From Collinsella sp. (GTDB lineage Bacteria > Actinomycetota > Coriobacteriia > Coriobacteriales > Coriobacteriaceae): a DNA stretch of 10,586 nucleotides. The notes under the pieces were generated by a model. It was given only the letters and a program-made list of their open reading frames with translations. It searched no databases and had not been told where the DNA came from. Shown here in pieces: positions 1 to 5,859 of the stretch. The stretch is from NCBI GenBank assembly GCA_019414465.1, contig DXLY01000034.1, positions 7,721 to 18,306 of the forward strand, given 5' to 3'. Position numbers and translations under genes: made by a program. The stretch's first letter is position 1; each line of letters begins with the position of its first letter.

Positions 1-6
1 CCGAGG

Positions 7-921
7 CTACCAGCTGCCTTCTATTTCGCGAATCCTCTGGTAGAGCCAATCGTTTTGCGGCACTTGGATATCGTGTTTGGCGGCCAGGCGGCAAATGGTG
101 CCCGCGAACTCCTCGACTTCGGTCTTTCGTTGTGCGATGCGGTCCTGCGCCATCGAGGGCATACCGGTGGGGTCGATTCCCTCGATGAGGTGCACCATCT
201 GCGTCAGGTCTGCCTCGGTCAGCTCAATGCCCTCGGCATTGGCGACCGCAAGTGTCTCTCGCATGGCGGAGACAAAGCAGCGGCGCTGCTCGGAGCCGGC
301 CTCTGTGGCGCTTCCATACGTTCCGCCGTAGGCCATGCACGTCTGGTTGATACCATCGTTGAGCATGAGTTTGGCCCACATGCGGTGCGCAATGTCGCTC
401 TCGACGGTATGGGCGATGCCGCAGCGTGTGTAGAGCTCGTCGATGGCGGTGACGGTTGCGGGCTCGGTGCCCGCTGCCGCGCCAAAGCGAATCTCGCCCG
501 CATTGGTAAAGGTGAGCTCTCCGTCGAGGAACACGGCATCCATGCCCTGGCAGATGCCCAGGACGGTGTGCTTCCAGCCAAAGCGCTCGGCAATCTTTTG
601 CTCGCTCGTAATGCCGTTGCACAGCGAGGCGATGAGCGTGTTGGGTCCCACGACGCGCTCCATAGTCTTGAGTGCTTGGTTGAGTCCCGTCGTCTTGACC
701 GTGAGAATGACCAGATCGGCGGGCGTTGCCTCACTGACGCGCACGGACTTGAGTGCGCAGGGCTCGCCGTTGACCGTAAGGGCGTCGCCTGCGTGACGCT
801 CGAAACGGGCGTCGTCCATGACGTATTCGACGGCATCGTCGCCGAGTGCCTGGGCGATCATGCTGCCGTAGAGTAGCCCGACGCCGCCCTTGCCGATAAA
901 GGCAACCTTGTTGATCTGCAC
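7..921 (-). CDS. Ketopantoate reductase family (PanE/ApbA-like) NADP-dependent oxidoreductase
   Basis: Family members reduce 2-dehydropantoate to pantoate with NADPH in the cytoplasm; many paralogues act on other 2-oxo acids, so the substrate is open. The N-terminus has a Rossmann strand and glycine-rich loop (VAFIGKGGVG), then LTVKT and the LCNGI segment equivalent to the family's QNG motif. The C-terminal helical domain has WAKLMLNDGINQ, carrying the Lys and Asn positions expected for catalysis, and near the end SMAQDRIAQRKTEVEEFAG, the typical substrate-domain signature. Length of about 304 residues is normal. Start: GTG at 921 lies 9 bases after GAGGAG. An in-frame ATG at 930 abuts GAGGAG with no spacing, so I prefer the GTG, but ATG adds only three residues and cannot be excluded. 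No other pantothenate or CoA gene is nearby. Family confidence is high; the exact reaction is not. Confidence 0.88.
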   Translation of the reverse strand: MQINKVAFIGKGGVGLLYGSMIAQALGDDAVEYVMDDARFERHAGDALTVNGEPCALKSVRVSEATPADLVILTVKTTGLNQALKTMERVVGPNTLIASLCNGITSEQKIAERFGWKHTVLGICQGMDAVFLDGELTFTNAGEIRFGAAAGTEPATVTAIDELYTRCGIAHTVESDIAHRMWAKLMLNDGINQTCMAYGGTYGSATEAGSEQRRCFVSAMRETLAVANAEGIELTEADLTQMVHLIEGIDPTGMPSMAQDRIAQRKTEVEEFAGTICRLAAKHDIQVPQNDWLYQRIREIEGSW

Positions 922-938
922 GTGAATCATCTCCTCAC

Positions 939-964
939 AAAAAGGCGCCCGCGTGCGGAGCGCC
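939..964 (-). terminator. Rho-independent terminator directly before the ketopantoate reductase-like gene
   Basis: Read on the minus strand, GGCGC-T-CCGC-AC-GCGG-GCGCC forms a 9-bp GC stem with one bulge (964-944), followed at once by five T (943-939). Only two bases separate the T tract from GAGGAG, the ribosome site of the downstream gene. It could end the transcript of the small gene at 1038-1232 or act as an attenuator in the leader of the reductase gene. Confidence 0.65.
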
Positions 965-1037
965 CGGTGGATTGTATGCCGCTGGAGCATGTAGCGTGCA
1001 CCGGAGGCGGAATTTAGAAGAACAAACGCATGAGAAC

Positions 1038-1232
1038 TTATGCCGCGGGGCAGATGGCAAAAACGCGTGCGGGATATCCAACGCCATCGCGCGCCTTGGG
1101 GAAGGTGCAGAAGATGACGGCGCCTGTGGCGGGAAGCTCGTCCAGATGGTCCATGATCTCGGTCTGGTAACAGTCGACCGAGAGGATGTATTGCTCGCCG
1201 GGATAGGGGTAGGCGTCCTCACGCGTGGCCAC
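1038..1232 (-). CDS. Small protein of unknown function (64 residues)
   Basis: I do not recognise this protein. It is supported as a gene by a GTG start placed 5 bases after a near-perfect ribosome site (AAAGGAGG, 1245-1238) and by an uninterrupted frame to TAA. It is soluble-looking, with no signal peptide or membrane segment. It begins with a tyrosine/proline-rich stretch (YPYPGEQYI), passes through an acidic part (IMDHLDELPATGAV) and ends in a hydrophobic, cysteine-containing tail (VIFCTFPKARDGVG, then FAICPAA). Two cysteines lie in the second half and one near the middle. It sits upstream of, and in the same direction as, the ketopantoate reductase-like gene, with a 116-base gap to that gene's GTG start holding a terminator. 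It is divergent from the aldo/keto reductase. It may be a short lineage-specific protein or the remnant of a longer one. Confidence 0.6.
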   Translation of the reverse strand: MATREDAYPYPGEQYILSVDCYQTEIMDHLDELPATGAVIFCTFPKARDGVGYPARVFAICPAA

Positions 1233-1394
1233 GCTTGCCTCCTTTCATCGGGCTTTTTGCTGATGTTAAAGCGGTGCCGTGACGGCCTGATTTCTGCTGC
1301 GTTACGATACGTTCTCGATTGCGATTCCGATGTGCTTCGATGACGTGACAGGTTTGTTTCGCCTTATCAGGGCTTCGATGGGGGAGGAGGGGCC

Positions 1395-2585
1395 GTGCAA
1401 TATCGCGTTGACCCCAAAAGCGGTAACCGTATCTCGGCGTTGGGGCTGGGCTGCATGAGGTTTCCCGGTGCGCCGGGACGCCCGGATGCGAAGACAGCCG
1501 ACGCCATCATCTCCCGTGCAGTGGAGCAGGGGATTAACTACCTGGACACGGCCTATCTCTATCCCGGCAACGAGGCTTGCGTGGGCGCTTCGCTTGAGCG
1601 CCTAGGCCTACGCGACCAGGTTTTGCTCGCGACCAAGCTGCCGCATGCTTCGTGCAAATGCGCGGAGGATTTCGACCGGTTCTTTGACGAACAGCTGCGT
1701 CGGCTGCGGACTGACCATATCGACTATTACCTTATGCACAACATCACCTCGCCCGCCCAGTGGAAACGTGTGGTGGCGTTGGGCATCGAGGACTGGATCG
1801 CGCGTCAAAAGGCGGCGGGGCGCATTCGCCAGATTGGTTTTTCGTATCACGGCAGCGCGGCGGATTTCCTGACGGTGCTTGACGCATATGACTGGGATTT
1901 TTGCCAGATCCAGTACAACTATGCCGGCGAGCGTTACCAAGCGGGAACGGCAGGACTCATGGCGGCTGCGGAGCGCGGTCTTGCGGTGTTTGTGATGGAG
2001 CCACTGCTGGGCGGTCGTCTAGCGGGCAAACTTCCGCCGCGGGCACGCGCTGTGCTCGATGGCGCCCGTGACCCGCATTTGCGCACTCCGGCCGCCTGGG
2101 GGCTTTCGTGGGTGTGGAACCATCCTCAGGTGACGATGCTGCTTTCGGGTATGACCGATATCGCGCAAGTGGATGAGAACGCGGCGTTGGCCGATCGGGC
2201 CCTGCCGGATTCGATGACGGCTGCTCAGCTCGATGCCATCGCACGCGTGCTGAGGGAGTTTGAAAAATCGAATCGCGTGCCCTGCACGGGATGCGGCTAT
2301 TGCATGCCGTGTCCTAAAGGCATCAATATCCCTGGGTGTTTTGCTGCCTACAACGCAAGCTATGCGCACAGCTGGTTTACGGGGCTGTCTCAATACTTTA
2401 CGGCGAGCGCGGTGCGGACGAACGAGCCCAAGCTGGTGAGCAATTGCGTCAAGTGCGGCAAATGCGCGCGGCATTGCCCGCAGCACATCGATATCCCCGG
2501 GCGCTTGGACGACGTACGCCGCCGTTTTCAGCCTGGCCCCGTGACGGCGGTGCTTAAGGCCTTCGGCAAAACGCGCTCCTCGTGA
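1395..2585 (+). CDS. Aldo/keto reductase with C-terminal double [4Fe-4S] ferredoxin-type region
   Basis: Cytoplasmic TIM-barrel oxidoreductase of the anaerobe-type AKR branch that carries iron-sulfur clusters. The barrel spans about residues 10-290. The catalytic tetrad is visible: D51 and Y56 in DTAYLY, K81 in LATK and H115 in YLMHN. The C-terminus has C297-x2-C300-x2-C303-x2-C306-P and C351-x2-C354-x2-C357-x3-C361-P, both followed by the INIP/IDIP turn usual in such proteins, suggesting two [4Fe-4S] clusters that pass electrons to or from the active site. The 396-residue length fits this subfamily. The start is GTG at 1395, 4 bases after GGAGGAGG (1383-1390). The stop is immediately followed by the first copy of the 79-bp element. 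The physiological substrate cannot be told from sequence. The family call is very safe. Confidence 0.93.
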   Translation: MQYRVDPKSGNRISALGLGCMRFPGAPGRPDAKTADAIISRAVEQGINYLDTAYLYPGNEACVGASLERLGLRDQVLLATKLPHASCKCAEDFDRFFDEQLRRLRTDHIDYYLMHNITSPAQWKRVVALGIEDWIARQKAAGRIRQIGFSYHGSAADFLTVLDAYDWDFCQIQYNYAGERYQAGTAGLMAAAERGLAVFVMEPLLGGRLAGKLPPRARAVLDGARDPHLRTPAAWGLSWVWNHPQVTMLLSGMTDIAQVDENAALADRALPDSMTAAQLDAIARVLREFEKSNRVPCTGCGYCMPCPKGINIPGCFAAYNASYAHSWFTGLSQYFTASAVRTNEPKLVSNCVKCGKCARHCPQHIDIPGRLDDVRRRFQPGPVTAVLKAFGKTRSS

Positions 2586-2664
2586 CCCTTTTATAACTTG
2601 CGGTGGAATAGTTCCTGCTTGCGGCAGAATAAGGCATCGACAGGAACTATTTCACCGCAACTGA
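2586..2664 (+). repeat. 79-bp hairpin element, copy 1 (leader of the Gfo/Idh/MocA gene)
   Basis: It begins at the base after the aldo/keto reductase stop codon and matches 3773-3851 at 78 of 79 positions (C2618 against T3805 is the only difference). The left arm 2598-2617 (TTGCGGTGGAATAGTTCCTG) and right arm 2641-2660 (CAGGAACTATTTCACCGCAA) pair over 20 bp with one G-U wobble, enclosing a 23-base loop. The ribosome site (GAAGGGGG, 2663-2670) starts right after the stem. There is no T tract, so it is not a normal terminator. Its role is unknown: RNA leader, operator or a small dispersed repeat are all possible. Confidence 0.85.
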
Positions 2665-2675
2665 AGGGGGCTGTC

Positions 2676-3695
2676 GTGGGCCATCGGGATTCATGTGATG
2701 ATTTACGTGAGGTTCGTTGGGGCGTTTTGGGCGCTGGACGCATTTCTCATCGATTTGCATCGTCGCTCAAGAAGGTCGACGGGGCACGGCTGGTGGCTGC
2801 GGCCGGCCGCACTCCTGCACATGTCGAGGAATTTTGCCGAGCGTTTTCGATTGATGCCGCGCACAGTTATGCCACGGCTGACGATAGCGGCGATGCGGCT
2901 TATGATGCGCTGATTGCCGACCCCGATGTCGACGCAATCTACTTGGCTCTTCCACATGGCATGCATGCGCATTGGGTCTGTCGGGCACTGCGCGCGGGAA
3001 AGGCCGTGCTGTGCGAAAAGCCGGCCGTTTTGAATGAAGAAGAGGCCCATGCGATCGCCTCCGTTTCCCGTGAGTGCGGTGTGCCGTTTATGGAGGCGAT
3101 GAAAAATCGGTTTTGTCCGATGCATACTCGCGTGAAGGTCTTGCTTGCGTCGGGCGAGCTCGGCCGTATTGTCTCGATTGAAAGCGTGCAAAAACTCGAT
3201 TATGGTGAGCCTCCTTCGAGTTATCTGCTCGACCCGTTGCAGGGTGGCTGTCTATATGACATGGGCTGCTATGCGGTCGGTTGGTTTGAGGATTTGCTCG
3301 CGGGCGCGTGCGAGGTTTCGTCCCGTGAAGTTCGCTGGCGTGACGTATCGGGCGGCCGCGTGGATTGGGCCGATGAGATCCATATGAGTGTCGGCGGTAT
3401 ACCCATTCATATGGTGGTCGACGGCAAAGCAGCATATGAAAGCCGCTTAACGATTGCCTGCGAGCGGGGCTCGTTGGAAATCGAGCGCCTTCATCGCCCC
3501 GAACTCGCCCATGTGAAGTGCTCCGACGGACGAATGCTCGAAATAAATGCCCCGTTTGAGGTCGATGATTTCTACGGCGAAATCCAGCATGCGACCCAGC
3601 TCATCCGGGCGGGGAAACTCGAGAGTCCCGTCATGCCCCTTGCCGCCACACAGCGCTGCGCGCGTATTATCGAAGCAATCCGTCTAGCCCTCTAG
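2676..3695 (+). CDS. Gfo/Idh/MocA family NAD(P)-dependent oxidoreductase
   Basis: Cytoplasmic dehydrogenase of the glucose-fructose oxidoreductase/inositol dehydrogenase family, usually acting on sugars, polyols or cyclic diols. The Rossmann fold starts with VRWGVLGAGRIS (G19-x-G21), followed by DAIYLALPHGMHAHW and the EKP motif (E114-K115-P116), whose Lys is the usual catalytic residue. The C-terminal domain has GGCLYDMGCYA (residues 190-200), with Tyr where many relatives have His. This resembles the dihydrodiol dehydrogenase-like branch. Length is 339 residues. Start: GTG at 2676, 5 bases after GAAGGGGG. The same frame stays open upstream to a TTG at 2598, but that lies inside the 20-bp stem and lacks a ribosome site, so the extension is rejected. 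The substrate is unknown and no sugar-uptake genes adjoin. Confidence 0.92.
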   Translation: MGHRDSCDDLREVRWGVLGAGRISHRFASSLKKVDGARLVAAAGRTPAHVEEFCRAFSIDAAHSYATADDSGDAAYDALIADPDVDAIYLALPHGMHAHWVCRALRAGKAVLCEKPAVLNEEEAHAIASVSRECGVPFMEAMKNRFCPMHTRVKVLLASGELGRIVSIESVQKLDYGEPPSSYLLDPLQGGCLYDMGCYAVGWFEDLLAGACEVSSREVRWRDVSGGRVDWADEIHMSVGGIPIHMVVDGKAAYESRLTIACERGSLEIERLHRPELAHVKCSDGRMLEINAPFEVDDFYGEIQHATQLIRAGKLESPVMPLAATQRCARIIEAIRLAL

Positions 3696-3772
3696 GACCT
3701 GGCGCTGACGCGTGAGGGATCATGACGCCGGCGCCCGTAGCCGTAGTGCTTGGTGCCCCGCATCTCTGATGC

Positions 3773-3851
3773 CCCTTTTATAACTTGCGGTGGAATAGTT
3801 CCTGTTTGCGGCAGAATAAGGCATCGACAGGAACTATTTCACCGCAACTGA
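3773..3851 (+). repeat. 79-bp hairpin element, copy 2 (leader of endonuclease IV gene)
   Basis: This is the second, same-orientation copy of 2586-2664. The stem arms are 3785-3804 and 3828-3847 with loop 3805-3827. As in copy 1, the element ends just before the ribosome site of the next gene (GAGGGGGAG, 3853-3861). The 77 bases between the preceding stop codon (3693-3695) and this copy hold no clear promoter or terminator. Flanking sequence is not shared between the copies, so the repeat unit is sharply bounded. Confidence 0.85.
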
Positions 3852-3867
3852 TGAGGGGGAGCTGGGG

Positions 3868-4734
3868 ATGCTGACGATCGGGTGTCATCTATCCACGACG
3901 AAGGGCTATCGGGCGATGGGAGAGACGGCGTTGTCAATTGGCGCCAATACCTTTGCATTCTTTACGCGCAACCCGCGCGGCGGCAAGGCGAAAGATCTTG
4001 ACATGGATGACGTGGCCGCCCTGCGCGAGCTTATGGCGCAAAATGATTTTGGCCCACTCGTGGCTCATGCCCCGTATACCTATAACCCCTGCTCAGCCAA
4101 AGAGCGGGCGCGCGAGTTTGCCCTGGAGGCCATGGCAGAGGACCTGCGGCGCATGGAGGCGCTGCCCGGCAACTACTACAACTTCCATCCCGGTGCGCAT
4201 GTGGGGCAGGGCTCCGACGCCGGCATTCAGATGATCGTCGACACCCTGTGCCAGGTGATGTTTGAGGGGCAGCAGACGACGGTGCTGCTCGAGACCATGG
4301 CCGGCAAGGGCACCGAGGTGGGCCGCAGCTTTGAGGAGCTGGCGCTCATCATCGAGGGCGTTGCCGACAAGCGCCCCGAGCTGTCGGCCAAGTTGGGCGT
4401 TTGCCTGGACACCTGCCATGTGAATGACGCCGGCTATGACATCGTCCACGATCTTGACGGTGTGCTTGACGAGTTCGATCGTGTGGTGGGTATCGAACGC
4501 CTGCGCGCCGTGCATATCAATGACTCCAAGAATCCCTGCGGCGCCCATAAGGATCGCCACGAGTGTATCGGCAAGGGCTACCTGGGTAGTGAAGAGTTTG
4601 GCGGCGGTATGCAGGTTATGCAGAATATTGTATCGAATGGCCGCTTGCGCGCATTGCCATTCATTTTGGAGACACCGAACGAACTTGCAGGTTATGCGGC
4701 TGAAATCAAATTGTTAAGGTCATTGCAGCAGTGA
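3868..4734 (+). CDS. nfo: Endonuclease IV (AP endonuclease, base excision repair)
   Basis: Cuts DNA 5' of abasic sites and trims blocked 3' ends in base excision repair, using a three-zinc centre in a TIM barrel. All expected metal ligands can be placed: H67 (AHAPY), H107 (FHPGAH), E142 (LLETMAGKG), D181 and H184 (CLDTCH), H216 (VHINDSKN), D229 and H231 (KDRHE) and E268 (ILETPNE). The 288 residues match the usual bacterial length of about 280-290. The start is ATG at 3868, about 6 bases after GAGGGGGAG. It is preceded by copy 2 of the 79-bp element and followed by an intergenic promoter region for the importer operon. No obvious terminator follows it. Confidence 0.97.
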   Translation: MLTIGCHLSTTKGYRAMGETALSIGANTFAFFTRNPRGGKAKDLDMDDVAALRELMAQNDFGPLVAHAPYTYNPCSAKERAREFALEAMAEDLRRMEALPGNYYNFHPGAHVGQGSDAGIQMIVDTLCQVMFEGQQTTVLLETMAGKGTEVGRSFEELALIIEGVADKRPELSAKLGVCLDTCHVNDAGYDIVHDLDGVLDEFDRVVGIERLRAVHINDSKNPCGAHKDRHECIGKGYLGSEEFGGGMQVMQNIVSNGRLRALPFILETPNELAGYAAEIKLLRSLQQ

Positions 4735-4780
4735 TGACTGTCATAAAGTGGAGTGCTCCATTCACGTTATGGGTTTGTTT

Positions 4781-4798
4781 CAATCAGTTTTCTGATTG
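4781..4798. promoter_or_regulatory. Inverted repeat overlapping the -35 of the importer promoter (candidate operator)
   Basis: CAATCAG-TTTT-CTGATTG is a perfect 7-bp inverted repeat with a 4-base centre. Its right arm ends inside the -35 hexamer (4796-4801). The placement fits a repressor site. As RNA it would be a weak hairpin without a T tract, so termination of nfo is less likely. Confidence 0.4.
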
Positions 4799-4824
4799 CA
4801 GATTCTTCCAAGCGGGTGCATAAT
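4796..4824 (+). promoter_or_regulatory. Sigma70-type promoter of the amino acid importer operon
   Basis: TTGCAG (4796-4801), a 17-base spacer and CATAAT (4819-4824) form a good housekeeping-type promoter. Transcription would start near 4831, giving a leader of about 50 bases before the ATG at 4882. Confidence 0.6.
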
Positions 4825-4881
4825 AACCCACAGTTTTTGCAGACCTCTGAATCACGTGGGGTCATTGGAAGGAGACTGATT

Positions 4882-5742
4882 ATGAAGCTGAAGAAGCTTG
4901 GCGCATTTGCCGCCACGGGTGCTATGGCGCTCGCCCTCGCTCTGACGGGCTGCGGCTCGTCCAACGCCACCTCTGGTTCTGATGCCGGTTCCAACGGCTC
5001 TGACGACGTGAAGGTCGAGAAGGTCGACGGCTCCAAGGAGTACGCGCTCGTCAAGGACGGTACGCTGACCGTCGGCACCTCTGCCGAGTACGCTCCGTTT
5101 GAGTATAAGGACGACAACGGCGACTATCAGGGCTTTGACCTTGAGCTCATCAAGGCTATCGGCGACAAGCTGGGCCTGGATGTCGAGTATGTCAACAATG
5201 ACTTTGACACGCTGGTTCCGGGCGTCGCTTCGGGCGCCAAATATGACGTTTCCATCGCGGCTATCACCGACACGCCCGAGCGTGAGAAGGAAGTCACTTT
5301 CTCCGATTCCTACTACATGGACGATCAGGCTATCGTGACCAAGGTCGATAACACCGACATCACGGCCGACAACTACAGCGAGAAGCTCAACAACGCCGAT
5401 GCTACCATCATCGTCCAGTCTGGCTCGACCGCCGAGTCCTTTGCCCAGGAGAACTTCCCCAAGGCCAAGATCGTCCCCTACAAGGACGCCACCGAGTGCT
5501 TCAGCGCCCTGCAGTCCGATAAGGGCGACGCCGTAGTCACCAACCGATCCGTTGCCAGCCAGCTGACCGCCGAGCAGTTCAACACCTGCCAGACCATCAA
5601 GCAGATCAGCACCGGCGAGGAGTACGCCATCGCCATCAACCAGGGCAACACCAAGCTCAAGGACGATATCAACCAGGCCATCAAGGACCTGACCGACGAC
5701 GGTACCGTTGACGCCCTCATGGCTAAGTACAACATCAAGTAA
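4882..5742 (+). CDS. Amino acid ABC transporter substrate-binding lipoprotein
   Basis: Extracytoplasmic receptor (SBP_bac_3 family) that captures a polar amino acid and delivers it to the permease. The N-terminus has a Lys-rich n-region, a hydrophobic core and lipobox LTGC, with C24 the lipidated cysteine, then a Ser/Gly/Asp linker. The receptor fold starts at about residue 60 (LTVGTSAEYAPFEY), with GFDLELIKAIGDKLGL, the AAITDTPEREKEVTFSDSYY segment (R134 is the expected carboxylate-binding Arg) and VQSGSTAE. In GDAVVTN, Asn occupies the place where an Asp often holds the amino group. Length is 286 residues. ATG at 4882 follows AAGGAGA at a normal distance; a longer in-frame extension upstream crosses the promoter and is rejected. 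Codon use is strongly biased to C/G-ending codons (AAG, GAC, ATC, ACC), suggesting high expression. Substrate identity is unresolved. Confidence 0.95.
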   Translation: MKLKKLGAFAATGAMALALALTGCGSSNATSGSDAGSNGSDDVKVEKVDGSKEYALVKDGTLTVGTSAEYAPFEYKDDNGDYQGFDLELIKAIGDKLGLDVEYVNNDFDTLVPGVASGAKYDVSIAAITDTPEREKEVTFSDSYYMDDQAIVTKVDNTDITADNYSEKLNNADATIIVQSGSTAESFAQENFPKAKIVPYKDATECFSALQSDKGDAVVTNRSVASQLTAEQFNTCQTIKQISTGEEYAIAINQGNTKLKDDINQAIKDLTDDGTVDALMAKYNIK

Positions 5743-5764
5743 AATAGTCACTTGATTGCGCGCG

Positions 5765-5802
5765 GGCCCTTTCCGTTTTGCGGAGAGGGCCTTTGCGCTT
5801 TT
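5765..5802 (+). terminator. Intra-operon terminator/attenuator between receptor and permease genes
   Basis: GGCCCTTTCCG (5765-5775) pairs with CGGAGAGGGCC (5781-5791) over 11 bp with one wobble around a TTTTG loop, followed by an interrupted T-rich run (TTTGCGCTTTT). A leaky terminator here would keep receptor mRNA in excess over permease mRNA. No separate promoter is evident downstream. Confidence 0.65.
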
Positions 5803-5859
5803 CTTGACGGAGAGCGTTTCCGTCTCGTTTTGCCGGCAACTTCTACGATAGGAGCCACC

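Noticed and set aside
55..876. A 273-codon plus-strand open frame opposite the ketopantoate reductase-like gene
   Set aside because: The minus-strand frame carries all family motifs; the plus-strand frame has no ribosome site and no family resemblance.
1238..1394. Promoters in the divergent region between the 64-residue gene and the aldo/keto reductase
   Set aside because: No pair of hexamers with acceptable spacing stood out on either strand. Promoters must exist nearby but I cannot place them.
2586..2664. The 79-bp element as a rho-independent terminator of the aldo/keto reductase gene
   Set aside because: The stem is followed by CTGAAGGGGG, not a T tract, and the second copy lies 77 bases away from the preceding gene, always next to the downstream start instead.
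2598..2675. N-terminal extension of the Gfo/Idh/MocA protein from a TTG in frame
   Set aside because: The codons lie inside the repeated hairpin element; the GTG at 2676 has the ribosome site and gives a normal family start.
4852..5751. A 299-codon minus-strand open frame opposite the receptor gene
   Set aside because: It is a shadow of the strongly codon-biased receptor gene; the product is a repetitive Val/Leu/Gly/Asp string with no recognisable fold.
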